This document shows positions 1-8,341 of a stretch of 64,000 nucleotides of DNA, piece by piece. Origin of the DNA: a virus; the IMG/VR virus record IMGVR_UViG_3300032893_000010, positions 1 to 64,000 of that record. One strand, given 5' to 3'. The translations under genes were made by a program, and so were the position numbers. Position 1 is the first letter of the stretch, and every line of letters begins with the position of its first letter. The notes below the pieces were generated by a model. The model ran no database searches. It was not told where the DNA came from and saw only the letters and a program-made list of their open reading frames with translations.

Positions 1-1
1 G

Positions 2-358
2 GTAACTGAGGCGTATACTACTGTATCTCAGTTCCTGACAAACTCAGGGTCAGGCGGTGGTGGAGCGCTTACTGAAGTATCAACATCTGGTACAGGATAT
101 ACCAGGCAGGCGTTAAGTTCTGTGACATACACAGAATCAGGGCTTGTGTCTACCCTGACATGCGCTAATCCATCATGGGCATCTGCGTCGTTCTCGGCAG
201 TATATGCGTTCTTCTATGATTACACTGCTGGAGGATCTTCAGACTCTAACGGTCTTATACTATGCTACTGGGATTTCGGCGGCACTCAGACTGTTACATC
301 AGCTACATTCACTCTCACAATCAGCGGCTCAGGTCTAGTTACTTGGACTTCAAGTTAA
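2..358 (+). CDS. Virion structural protein, 5'-truncated
   Basis: This reading frame is open from the window edge to a stop at 358, so the N-terminus is missing. The visible 118 residues are Gly/Ser/Thr-rich and beta-prone, with a GTGYTRQAL segment followed by TESG. This resembles short phage structural proteins in which a G-Y-x-R motif precedes a beta-sandwich; 13819-14328 has a similar GYSRVQV segment. It lies 9 nt before another beta-rich gene, in a run of virion genes. The exact role (head decoration or fibre) cannot be assigned. Confidence 0.6.
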   Translation, partial: VTEAYTTVSQFLTNSGSGGGGALTEVSTSGTGYTRQALSSVTYTESGLVSTLTCANPSWASASFSAVYAFFYDYTAGGSSDSNGLILCYWDFGGTQTVTSATFTLTISGSGLVTWTSS

Positions 359-367
359 GGATTAACA

Positions 368-964
368 ATGACATTCTTCTCTGGTACAGTATCAGAAGTC
401 ATCTATTCCATGCCAGCAGCGGGGACTGCTCTGGCATCATCAACAACAAAAACTGTAATCTCATCGACAGGTTCAGCTACACTCCCGGCATTCCAGCTAC
501 CGACTCCGTTATGGCAGCCTTCGTATTCAGTTGGCCGTGCCCTTCGTGTTAACTTCGGTGGAACATTCGGGACAACAGGTACTCCTACTCTTCAGATCTG
601 GCTGTATCTTGACACTACTCAGGCAACAGCAGGAACAATCCTGGCTGCAACTGGAGCGTTTACTTCACCTTCAGGTGTGACAAACGGATCATTCTGGGGT
701 CAGGTTGACATAACTGCGACGACTCAGGGTCTGTCATCTAACGTATACACTGAGGCTGTATATGCAAACGGATGGCTGTCTCTGGGAACAGCTAACAACG
801 CAGCTACAGCAGCAGCGACAACATACATGATAGGTGCACCTCAGTCAACTGTTTCTTATAACCCTCTGTCTACTAACTATCTTGAGATGTGGGCTCAGTG
901 GGGAACCAACTCAGCATCTAACACTATCCAGCTAACTGAATTCATAGTATCTGGACTTAATTAG
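368..964 (+). CDS. Beta-rich virion structural protein
   Basis: 198 residues, ATG start preceded by an AAGGA ribosome binding site. The composition is Ala/Ser/Thr/Gly-rich with few charges, as in capsid decoration or fibre-base proteins. No catalytic motif, signal peptide or membrane segment is visible. It follows the truncated gene at 2-358 by 9 nt and is the last gene before a hairpin-rich intergenic region, so it probably ends a transcription unit. The structural role is inferred from composition and neighbours. Confidence 0.6.
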   Translation: MTFFSGTVSEVIYSMPAAGTALASSTTKTVISSTGSATLPAFQLPTPLWQPSYSVGRALRVNFGGTFGTTGTPTLQIWLYLDTTQATAGTILAATGAFTSPSGVTNGSFWGQVDITATTQGLSSNVYTEAVYANGWLSLGTANNAATAAATTYMIGAPQSTVSYNPLSTNYLEMWAQWGTNSASNTIQLTEFIVSGLN

Positions 965-993
965 TTCAATCTACTGGTCTTAACTATGCTACG

Positions 994-1033
994 CTATCGG
1001 TATGGAAATAACTAACTGTCCCCATACCGATAG
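994..1033. repeat. 12-bp perfect inverted repeat (hairpin)
   Basis: Arms 994-1005 and 1022-1033 are exact reverse complements separated by 16 nt. The hairpin lies 30 nt after the stop of the preceding gene. No long T-run follows, so it is either a weak terminator or a transcript-protecting or regulatory hairpin. Confidence 0.55.
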
Positions 1034-1110
1034 AAAGTATATAGCTAAGGGCATGTTTGGCTCTTGCTATGCTATGGATTACCAGACTGAACTAATATTA
1101 GATAAAAACA

Positions 1111-1176
1111 AAGCTCTTTACCGGAAATGATCATGACGTTTATTTCAGCCTGTCCGGTAAAGAGCTTGTTCTTTTT
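1111..1176 (+). terminator. 15-bp stem with T-rich tail, probable terminator
   Basis: Arms 1111-1125 and 1153-1167 are perfect 15-bp reverse complements around a 27-nt loop, followed by a T-rich tail ending in five T (1172-1176). The stem strength and T-run fit intrinsic termination, although the loop is long. It ends 12 nt before the next start codon. An alternative is a 5'-UTR hairpin regulating the large repeat protein downstream. The rest of the 965-1188 gap holds no convincing ORF or tRNA. Confidence 0.55.
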
Positions 1177-1188
1177 CAGGGATGTTAA

Positions 1189-3480
1189 GTGGCAGTCATA
1201 ACACTAGTCCAGTCGAAAGCTGGTGCTGCTAACACATCGTCCCTGACTCTTAACAGCTCTACGACTCAGGGAAACTGCCTTGTAGTAACCATAAGCGGTC
1301 TTGATTCTTCGGGTTCCCCCGCAGTTTCGGGTGTTACCATAGGCGGTTCAGCATCGAATTTCCAGCAAGTAACAGGCGTTGTCTCAGGCGGCGCGCTAGG
1401 TAAAGCTGGAGCGTTCATATGGGCGTGTCCTTCTTGTCCAGGCGGGCAGACATCCGTTGCAGTGTCCCTGTCTGGTTTTACTAGCTATGAGATAGCAGCT
1501 TACGAAGTATCTGGACTGCAATCAACTTTCGCGGCACTTGTTGATCAGGTGAGTACTAATTCTAATACTTCTGGATCATCATGGACCTCTAATACTACTC
1601 CTGCTACTTCCAATGCGTCAGAGTTCATAGTAGGTGCTGCTGGTACTTCAGGATCTACTGCTGGTCCTTCTTCTCCGTGGACTAATGTTATAGCCTCTGG
1701 AGACACGGCTTCCGGCTGGCAGATATCTTCAAATACGGGAACATTCTCCTATAGCGGGACAGCAGCGAGCAATGTATGGGCTGCGGTAATAGCTACTCTT
1801 AATCCTGCACCTTCGGCAACATCATCAGTATCGCTTGTCCCCTTATCTTCTTCTCCTTATCCTCTGCCTTATGTAGCTCCCGGTCTTACTCCTCAGAGGC
1901 CAGCTAATTATCCTAATACGTATTATCCGGGTATAACAGCGGATAATACGTCAGCAGCTAACTACGGTTCTGTAAAAATATCCTGCTCCCCGTCGCCATC
2001 GCCCATCACGGCAGCGTCTTACATAGGATTACCGTACATACAGATCGCATACAGCATACCTGCTCCCTTCCCGCTTTCTGCTCCTTTCCCTTTGAGTCTC
2101 ATCCAGTCTTTCAGGTTACGTCCTGAGACTGTGGCAGGAACAGCCACGCCTCCTACTGTAATTTCCGGGATGACATCTTCGGTAAATGCTACTGCTTACC
2201 TCGGCGGGACATCTATAACTAACGCTGCTGTGTATAGCCTGGTTTTCCCGTTCCCGGCTAACAGTCCTCATCCTCTGAGGATAATAAGTAAGATAAAGCC
2301 GCGGAATCCTAGCCAGCCTTTGTCATTTGCGACAGCCATGTCAGCTTCTGCGACAACTTCAGCTCCATCAGGAACTGTTACCATATCACTTCATGTGACA
2401 GCTAATGATAGTGTGGCAGCTAACTACGGGAACTTGTTCATCAGCAGTGTTACACATAAGCCTTTCCCGTTCTCTAACTATCCCGAGCGGTACATATTAA
2501 GAAATTACAGGGCGCAGTATTCTTCTGGGAAGCAGTGGCTTCCTACCAACATACATGGTCTTTCATCTCTGGTTTCTATAGCGTCGAATATCGGATCTGT
2601 ATCTATAGGAAAATCTGTTCCTGGTTTCGTGTCTAATATTTTTGCCGCTACAGTACCAGGAACGGAAATAGGAAAAGAGCAGCAGCCGGTAATAAATGTT
2701 TCAGTGGCAGCTAATACAGGATCGTTGAAAACCAGGTTTACCGGCTCTGTTTCCGGGGCTTCGGTGTCCGCTCACATGGGGGTCATATCTGTTAATCAGC
2801 ATGCTTCCGGATATGTGTCAGTCAACCCAGAGTATGGCAGGGTATCATCGGGTGCATCAGTTGCCGGGCTGGCGAGTAGTATCTCGGTGCATGCTAATAG
2901 CGGAATCGTATCTTTGAGTTTCCGCAAGACCTCATCGGTATCTGTAGCAACTTCGCAAGGTCATACGATATCGCCTTCTGGTAGTACATCACATCTGAGC
3001 ATATCTTCTCATTACGGATCTGTGAAGATATCGCCATCTGGATCAGCTAATGCCTCAGTTGTATCCCATTCAGGACTTAAGATAAGTCCTGCTGTCCAGG
3101 CATCCCGAGTTTCAGTGGCATCATCAGTCAGGATATCAATATCTGAGACTCAGGTACCATCTCAGGTAAGCGTCGTAGCTCATTCGGGAACCAGGACTTA
3201 TGTTTCGGGTTCGTCAGCAGTTGCAGTAAAAGCTGTAAATGGAACTGTATCCATCTCCCCGGCATCAGGCAGGGCGTCTGTATCAGTTTCGGCACCTAAT
3301 GAAGGAAAATCAGTACAGGGAGCGGTATTAAGAGTTTCGGTGGCTGCTAATATAGGATCAGTTAGCGTAGCATATGGCATGACAGCCACAGTACAGCAGA
3401 AATCATATTACGGGATGGCAGGCTCATTGCATATGAAAGCCCGACTATACACAAGAGTGAACAATGACTATCAGCTATAA
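1189..3480 (+). CDS. Giant beta-repeat virion/fibre protein A
   Basis: 763 residues from a GTG start. The N-terminal ~205 residues form a Ser/Gly-rich beta domain containing TTQGNCLVV and VWAAVIATL. A middle part carries LTPQRPANYP (about residue 233). From about residue 500 there are roughly a dozen degenerate 18-25 residue repeats built on V-S-V-x-A-N-x-G-S-V-x-I. This looks like a long fibrous surface protein. It overlaps its paralogue at 3464 by 17 nt, so the two are probably co-translated. No enzymatic motif is seen. It could be a head fibre, a tail fibre or a secreted adhesin-like decoration. Confidence 0.65.
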   Translation: MAVITLVQSKAGAANTSSLTLNSSTTQGNCLVVTISGLDSSGSPAVSGVTIGGSASNFQQVTGVVSGGALGKAGAFIWACPSCPGGQTSVAVSLSGFTSYEIAAYEVSGLQSTFAALVDQVSTNSNTSGSSWTSNTTPATSNASEFIVGAAGTSGSTAGPSSPWTNVIASGDTASGWQISSNTGTFSYSGTAASNVWAAVIATLNPAPSATSSVSLVPLSSSPYPLPYVAPGLTPQRPANYPNTYYPGITADNTSAANYGSVKISCSPSPSPITAASYIGLPYIQIAYSIPAPFPLSAPFPLSLIQSFRLRPETVAGTATPPTVISGMTSSVNATAYLGGTSITNAAVYSLVFPFPANSPHPLRIISKIKPRNPSQPLSFATAMSASATTSAPSGTVTISLHVTANDSVAANYGNLFISSVTHKPFPFSNYPERYILRNYRAQYSSGKQWLPTNIHGLSSLVSIASNIGSVSIGKSVPGFVSNIFAATVPGTEIGKEQQPVINVSVAANTGSLKTRFTGSVSGASVSAHMGVISVNQHASGYVSVNPEYGRVSSGASVAGLASSISVHANSGIVSLSFRKTSSVSVATSQGHTISPSGSTSHLSISSHYGSVKISPSGSANASVVSHSGLKISPAVQASRVSVASSVRISISETQVPSQVSVVAHSGTRTYVSGSSAVAVKAVNGTVSISPASGRASVSVSAPNEGKSVQGAVLRVSVAANIGSVSVAYGMTATVQQKSYYGMAGSLHMKARLYTRVNNDYQL
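2695..3390 (+). repeat. Tandem coding repeats (VSVAANxGSVS type)
   Basis: About twelve in-frame units share the core V-S-V-x-A-x-x-G-x-V-S with intervals of about 18-25 codons. Examples are VSVAANTGS, ISVHANSGIVS, LSISSHYGSVKIS and VSVAANIGSVS. The DNA is diverged while the protein pattern is kept, so these are old protein repeats, not recent DNA duplications. Similar cores recur in the next gene (about 5055-5620). Confidence 0.7.
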
Positions 3481-5947
3481 TACCGGGACAACATCTGTTC
3501 TCGGCGGATCTGCTTCTAATAACAGCAGCTTCACCATACCTAGTTCGGTGCTTCCAGGTGATGTGATATTCGTATTGGTATTCGGTTTTACTACTGCTAC
3601 TGGAACGTTCGATATAACTCTTGGGTCTACGGCGACCACTCCGGTTAAAATAGGGACTGACGAATCTGCTGCTAATGGCGGGATTACCGCCATGTCAGCA
3701 ATTTTCTCTATAAATGCGAAAGCCGCAGATCCAGGAGCCACCCTCACATATACTATGACTGGGGGTACCGGAGGTCAGTACTGGTTTAACGTAGGACTTG
3801 TTTCCTATACCGGGGCAACCATTGTCGATGTCAATGCCGGGACATCCTATTACTCAACCAATACGGGTACTACCACAACTCCGAGTGCGACCACGAAGGT
3901 AAACGGAGACTGGCAGATTCAGTTTCTGGGTGTAGGTCCTAATCAAGGGAACAACTTCACCATTCCAGGCGGCCTTACTAACAGGCAGGCAATCACCGGG
4001 CCATCTGGTAACGCGGGTCTCCTGCTTAATATAGCTGATAGCAATGGAAGCGTTGGTAATGCTGGCACTGCCATCGGAAATACTACGTGGGTTTGCGGAC
4101 CCAGTACAGCTAGCACCTGGTCTACATCATTCACTGTAGGACTTCAGCCAGCTAGACCTGTCTACACAGCATTCGGGACAAATGGTAATAACACCGGGGG
4201 CTCGGCGTCATCTCTGACCTTGGCTGGCGGATGGATTGCCGGTACTCTATTCGAGGTTACTTCAAGCGGGTATCAGATATCTGGTTATGGTATGTGGTGC
4301 TGTGACGCGACACAGGCTGGAAGTACCATAGAATTTGCTTTGTGGCAAGCAACGGGAGCCGGTACAGGGACGCTAGTAGCTAATTCTACTGCCACGCTTG
4401 GCCCTCAGACACCGGGAACATGGTCTTATGTCTCACTGGCAACTCCTATTCCCCTGGTTGCCAATCAGATTTATAAAGCCCAGGCAGGTACTACCGTCGC
4501 ACTTCCATGGGATCAGAGCTATTTCGGCACTGCCGGTGCAGGAATCAATGGTTTCTTAAACGGCCCGCTGAAAATCTTCTCAAGCAGTGCAGGAGATGGA
4601 GGGGCTAGCCAGGATGTTTACGGGGATTCCCAGGCTAATTATCACTGGGCTAATCCCGGTCCTTCTGATCCTACATCTTCCTATGTTACTTCGGATTTTG
4701 CTGCTTCTAATCCATGGATAGATGTCCAGATAACCCAGATACCGCAAGCTAATTCGTATACTCCTGCTTCTGTGCCGGTTCTTAATTCCGTATACAGCTT
4801 GATAAGACCTGCGCTGACGCCTACGATTCAGTCTATCCCCGGTGTTTACGTACAAGGACTTACAGCCGCATCTACAGTTGCTGCTCCTACTGGTAATGTC
4901 AGCGTTACTGCATCTTCATCGTTGACCAGTAATCCGGTTGCTGCCAGGAATCTTTATCCCTTGTCTGCGGGACAGGCCAGGACTCTAGTACCGCAAAGAC
5001 CGGCAAACATACCGCTGGCATCTCATAGCGCGAATATTAACGGTCTTGCATCTAACGTTAACGTGGTAGCTAATCTAGGTGCTATCAGTGTATCGAAAAC
5101 TGTATCAGTATCTCAGGTAGCTGTATCTGCTTCCTATGGCGGCATGGCGATATTCAGTAACGTGCAGCCTCAGTTCTCTTTTGCCATTGATGCTCCGTAT
5201 CCTCTGAGCATAGCGAATGGTCCTGGTTTCTTCAAGCCGCAAAGACCAGCTAACATCCCTGGTATTTACGTTAACGGGATTACTGCCACAGCTACGGTAT
5301 CAGCTAATTCCGGTAGCGTGATATTCATACCTATCGGAACTACGGCATCTGTTCCCGCTATTGATTCAGTAGCTAAACTGACAAGAACCAGGATAAGAGT
5401 ACCTAAGCCTTCTATTCCTGTACCACCGCCAGCATCAGCGAATATCAGCGGTCTTGTTTCTGTTGTAAATGTGTCAGCTAACTTCGGCACCGTAAGATCG
5501 TCTCTTACAGGTTCATCATCTAACGACAGTGTGTCAGCTAATTCAGTTGGCATAAAAGAAACGATAACTGTTTCAGTATCAAATGTGAATGTTGCTGCCA
5601 ATTTCGGGAGCGTGGCAATATCTGCTTCTGCCGGAAGATTCCAGCCCCAGGTTCCTTTCCCGTCAGTAGTTCATTATCCGTTGAACATCGTTTCTCACCT
5701 AAGGGCACAGAATCAGTACCTTATAGGAAGAAACAATATAAGCGTGCCAGGAAGCGTTGCTGTAGTGAGTGTGGCAGCAATACCCGGGGCCGCGAATCCT
5801 CCGGTTAATATCCATGGGGTTGCAGCTTTTGTCACTTCCATGGCAATCTCAGGGTCCTATATAACTGGAAGCACTCCTGAGGTTATCGTGTGGAAGACGA
5901 GGTTGCTGAGGCCATCTCATTCAAGACTGAGGTATAATCATAATTAG
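3464..5947 (+). CDS. Giant beta-repeat virion/fibre protein B
   Basis: 827 residues, ATG start overlapping the end of gene A. Residues 1-225 are a beta domain. Residues 230-420 resemble DUF4082-type jelly-roll modules (GGWIAGTLFEVTSSGYQISG and YVSLATPIPLVANQIYKAQ). The remainder repeats PQRPANIP...GI.A..TVSAN.GSV units (about 4981 and 5230) and V-N-V-x-A-N-x-G-S cores. The shared units show that A and B are tandem paralogues. Probably a long fibrous virion protein; host binding is inferred only from architecture. Confidence 0.65.
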   Translation: MTISYNTGTTSVLGGSASNNSSFTIPSSVLPGDVIFVLVFGFTTATGTFDITLGSTATTPVKIGTDESAANGGITAMSAIFSINAKAADPGATLTYTMTGGTGGQYWFNVGLVSYTGATIVDVNAGTSYYSTNTGTTTTPSATTKVNGDWQIQFLGVGPNQGNNFTIPGGLTNRQAITGPSGNAGLLLNIADSNGSVGNAGTAIGNTTWVCGPSTASTWSTSFTVGLQPARPVYTAFGTNGNNTGGSASSLTLAGGWIAGTLFEVTSSGYQISGYGMWCCDATQAGSTIEFALWQATGAGTGTLVANSTATLGPQTPGTWSYVSLATPIPLVANQIYKAQAGTTVALPWDQSYFGTAGAGINGFLNGPLKIFSSSAGDGGASQDVYGDSQANYHWANPGPSDPTSSYVTSDFAASNPWIDVQITQIPQANSYTPASVPVLNSVYSLIRPALTPTIQSIPGVYVQGLTAASTVAAPTGNVSVTASSSLTSNPVAARNLYPLSAGQARTLVPQRPANIPLASHSANINGLASNVNVVANLGAISVSKTVSVSQVAVSASYGGMAIFSNVQPQFSFAIDAPYPLSIANGPGFFKPQRPANIPGIYVNGITATATVSANSGSVIFIPIGTTASVPAIDSVAKLTRTRIRVPKPSIPVPPPASANISGLVSVVNVSANFGTVRSSLTGSSSNDSVSANSVGIKETITVSVSNVNVAANFGSVAISASAGRFQPQVPFPSVVHYPLNIVSHLRAQNQYLIGRNNISVPGSVAVVSVAAIPGAANPPVNIHGVAAFVTSMAISGSYITGSTPEVIVWKTRLLRPSHSRLRYNHN

Positions 5948-5980
5948 CGAAATATATTTCTTTACGTAAAGGATTAAAAC

Positions 5981-6637
5981 ATGGGACTAAACGTAAGCAC
6001 AGGCCCAGACGGAATTTCAGTACTAGGGGTGGGATGGACTAACCAGTCGAGCACCTACAACACTAACAAGTCACTGGAATCTTATGGTGCTGCTTCGTCG
6101 GCAATTTTCAACCCGGCTGTCAAGAGAACATACCAGGCGTGGACTTATGACCCAATCTTCGCAGGGGGAACAGCGCAGGCCGCATCTACGACTATGGCTG
6201 TCCTGATCTACGTGACTGAGACTTTTTCCTGCACAAGCCTAGACTATATCGGTGTTGCTAACACTACTAACGTCACAGGTGCTATATGGCCGTCAACAGC
6301 TCCAGCAGGAACAGCTACACCTCTGGCATGGTCAGCAGCTACAGCTAACTCAGCAGCAGCGCTTAACTCTCTGACATGGAATGGTGCATCATCGCCATCT
6401 TCTGTAACACTGACTGGCGGTAATTTCTATTTTGCTACCCTGTACAGCACGACTGTTACCGTGGCTGTTCTTAACGGAGTATCAAGCTATATAGTAAACG
6501 CGGCACCAGCAGGAACATACTCTACATCTACAACATATGTGTCAGGCACAGTGGGTACACTGACAACTGTATCATCGGCATCTGTTTTCGGCACATCAAC
6601 ACTATCTCAGTATGTTCCGTGGGTAGCACTTCACTAA
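5981..6637 (+). CDS. Beta-rich virion structural protein
   Basis: 218 residues, ATG preceded by AAAGGA. Ser/Thr/Ala/Gly-rich and almost uncharged, ending in STLSQYVPWVALH. The N-terminus (MGLNVSTGPDGISVLGVGW) and the overall jelly-roll-like composition match other uncharacterised virion proteins in this block. No motif gives a specific role. Confidence 0.55.
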   Translation: MGLNVSTGPDGISVLGVGWTNQSSTYNTNKSLESYGAASSAIFNPAVKRTYQAWTYDPIFAGGTAQAASTTMAVLIYVTETFSCTSLDYIGVANTTNVTGAIWPSTAPAGTATPLAWSAATANSAAALNSLTWNGASSPSSVTLTGGNFYFATLYSTTVTVAVLNGVSSYIVNAAPAGTYSTSTTYVSGTVGTLTTVSSASVFGTSTLSQYVPWVALH

Positions 6638-6646
6638 GGATAATTG

Positions 6647-7096
6647 ATGTCTTTCACGGCACAGCAATCTGCTAGCGGTACTCTTACCGCTAGCACTCAG
6701 ACTACGGTAACATTCGGGGATGGTACTGCTAATGTGCCTATTCGGTATGCTTATGTTATCGTGGAGAATACTTCCGCTTCAACGTCACCTGAGCCTATTA
6801 TTTATGTCAGGACTGACGGGCAGAATGCTACTGCTGGAGGAGATTATACTGTTCCAGTGTATCCAGGAGAGAAAGCTGTCATAGCGAACGCACAGCCTTT
6901 GTGGACGCAAGCAGCAAACGTTATACCGTTCAGTACGTCAACAGCGTCTTCTCTTAGCGAGAATCTAGGTACTGATTCTCAGGTGCAACCATATGGTTCT
7001 TCTTTCTACGGGCAGAAAGCATCCCCTGGCACTTCAGTAAGCATGATAGGGGCTGGTACTACCACACCTTCTTATACTGTTACCGGAACAGGATGA
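6647..7096 (+). CDS. Small virion structural protein
   Basis: 149 residues. A TTG lies one codon upstream, but the ATG at 6647 is better placed 6 nt after AAGGA. It contains RYAYVIVENTS and YTVPVYPGEKAVIANAQ, typical of compact beta-sandwich capsid-associated proteins in which a normalised value is set at a position such as a fibre base. It overlaps the next gene by ATGA, so the two are coupled. Function unknown. Confidence 0.55.
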   Translation: MSFTAQQSASGTLTASTQTTVTFGDGTANVPIRYAYVIVENTSASTSPEPIIYVRTDGQNATAGGDYTVPVYPGEKAVIANAQPLWTQAANVIPFSTSTASSLSENLGTDSQVQPYGSSFYGQKASPGTSVSMIGAGTTTPSYTVTGTG

Positions 7097-7440
7097 GTCT
7101 TCTCAATTGCGCTAATCTGGCTTCTGGGCAGATCTGGCAAGGTTTGTTCAGTCGCTTTGTTTATCCTGTCTTCTGGAGCTATGGGTGGTCAGATGTCACT
7201 GATATGACATCTAGTGCTGACATGTATATATGCTTTGACGGAGTTCAGCAGAAAAGGGGTATAACAGCTACATGGTTGTTGTACAAGAAAGATTTTTTCC
7301 CCTGTAGCGTGGAGTGGCCGACATATGGTGGCTGGTTGCAGGAAACTAATAATTGCATTGTAGGCTGTCAGGGAGTTCAGGTCATAGTAGCGGCAGCAGT
7401 CAAGAATAATCTATTAAACTGTCAATTTGCAGGAGCATAA
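7093..7440 (+). CDS. Hypothetical protein in virion block
   Basis: 115 residues beginning at an ATGA overlap. It is unlike its neighbours, with six cysteines and many aromatics (FSRFVYPVFWSYGWSD, LLYKKDFFPCSVEWPTYGG). The next gene starts immediately after its stop. No family is recognised. The Cys/Trp content suggests a compact folded protein. Confidence 0.55.
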   Translation: MSLLNCANLASGQIWQGLFSRFVYPVFWSYGWSDVTDMTSSADMYICFDGVQQKRGITATWLLYKKDFFPCSVEWPTYGGWLQETNNCIVGCQGVQVIVAAAVKNNLLNCQFAGA

Positions 7441-7905
7441 ATGGCAAAGGCATATTCAGCACCAACAGGTATTCCTAAGGGTGCTACACCAAATCCGGTT
7501 ACGATGGCACCTAGCCCATCATTCCCTGAGAGGCCGGGAACATATTTTGAGGCTAAGGGCGCTTCTCCTACTCCTGGTCGTCAGGGACCAGCAAGATTCT
7601 ATGAGGGAGTAACTTCAGATACAGATGTATCAAGAGAGTTCTCCAATGGTGTCATGCAGGGTTACGAGACTGCGCCTGGCCGTCCTAATCATAACAAGAA
7701 TGTTTATGAGAAGCTTCCAGCAGAGACTATGCAGGAGCGTAGGCATATGGGTTCAGCGGCATGGACAGAAGCACCAACGTTCCTTGGTGAGTTTTCTCAT
7801 GGTGCGGATTCAGTTGTGGCTGAGCGTAAGTATGAGCAGGTTACAAGAGGCGCAGGTCTTGGCCGTCGCTGGGAGAGAGTCTCGCCAGCAGAGGTGAACG
7901 ACTAG
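7441..7905 (+). CDS. Hypothetical structural protein
   Basis: 154 residues, ATG directly after the previous stop with GGAG in the preceding codons. Hydrophilic and Pro/Gly/Arg-rich, with many charged residues and no predicted membrane segment. Its position before the basic paralogues and the portal suggests a head-associated protein. Nothing more specific can be supported. Confidence 0.55.
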   Translation: MAKAYSAPTGIPKGATPNPVTMAPSPSFPERPGTYFEAKGASPTPGRQGPARFYEGVTSDTDVSREFSNGVMQGYETAPGRPNHNKNVYEKLPAETMQERRHMGSAAWTEAPTFLGEFSHGADSVVAERKYEQVTRGAGLGRRWERVSPAEVND

Positions 7906-7909
7906 CAAC

Positions 7910-8101
7910 ATGTCCAGGGCTCACATAAGTAAAAGACCTCACAGGCATAAGAAAGACGCCCGGCCTACCAACTCAAAACCTAAGTTTTCTGGTGGCGGTG
8001 CCAAGTCTAAGACTATGCCTGTTTCTGCTGGTCATTTACCTAAGCCTCAGACAACCCATCAGCATAAAAGCAGGTCTAAGAGATCCAGAAGGGCGCACTG
8101 A
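7910..8101 (+). CDS. Small highly basic protein, copy 1
   Basis: 63 residues, very rich in Lys, Arg, His and Ser, ending KSRSKRSRRAH. It shares F-S-G-x-x-x-x-S-K-T-M and P-K-P blocks with the next gene, so the two are tandem paralogues, overlapping by one nucleotide. The composition suggests nucleic-acid binding, for example an internal head protein or DNA-condensing peptide. That role is inferred. Confidence 0.55.
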   Translation: MSRAHISKRPHRHKKDARPTNSKPKFSGGGAKSKTMPVSAGHLPKPQTTHQHKSRSKRSRRAH

Positions 8102-8316
8102 TGGCCAATACGGTACTTTCCAAGGCTCAGTTTTCTTCTGAGACGTCTCAGAAGAAAACTGAGCCTTCAGGAGATCCTAAGTTTAACAGGGCAAGATTTT
8201 CTGGTTCGGCAGGAACTTCTAAGACTATGCATATAGCACGAGGGAAGGTTCCTAAGCCTCCTGGTGAGCATCCCCATCACAGGAAATCAGGTAAGAGAAC
8301 TAGACGGGCACGATGA
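8101..8316 (+). CDS. Small highly basic protein, copy 2, with palindrome
   Basis: 71 residues, paralogue of the gene at 7910-8101 (ARFSGSAGTSKTM, KVPKPP, C-terminal KRTRRAR). Its N-terminal stretch, encoded by the palindrome at 8122-8167, has no counterpart in copy 1. That suggests the palindrome arrived as an insertion that kept the frame. Probably a nucleic-acid-binding structural peptide. Confidence 0.55.
   Translation: MANTVLSKAQFSSETSQKKTEPSGDPKFNRARFSGSAGTSKTMHIARGKVPKPPGEHPHHRKSGKRTRRAR
8122..8167. repeat. Perfect 46-nt palindrome without spacer
   Basis: The two 23-nt halves (8122-8144 and 8145-8167) are exact reverse complements with no central loop; the centre is GACGTC. It lies inside codons 8-23 of the gene at 8101. 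Such a repeat can extrude a cruciform in DNA and forms a roughly 21-bp RNA hairpin. A processing element, a mobile hairpin, an origin or packaging landmark, and a fold-back assembly artefact are all possible. Confidence 0.9.
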
Positions 8317-8341
8317 TGTAAGCCCATGGTAGAATATATCC

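Noticed and set aside
1045-1090. Possible tRNA in the 965-1188 gap
   Set aside because: No acceptor-stem pairing, T-loop consensus or CCA end could be made out by eye.
2695-3390. Periodic repeats resembling a CRISPR array
   Set aside because: Units are in frame and diverged at DNA level with no constant repeat or spacers, so they are protein repeats.
5266-5601. 111-aa minus-strand ORF
   Set aside because: Antisense of the repeat protein B; low-complexity mirror of Ser/Thr/Val codons.
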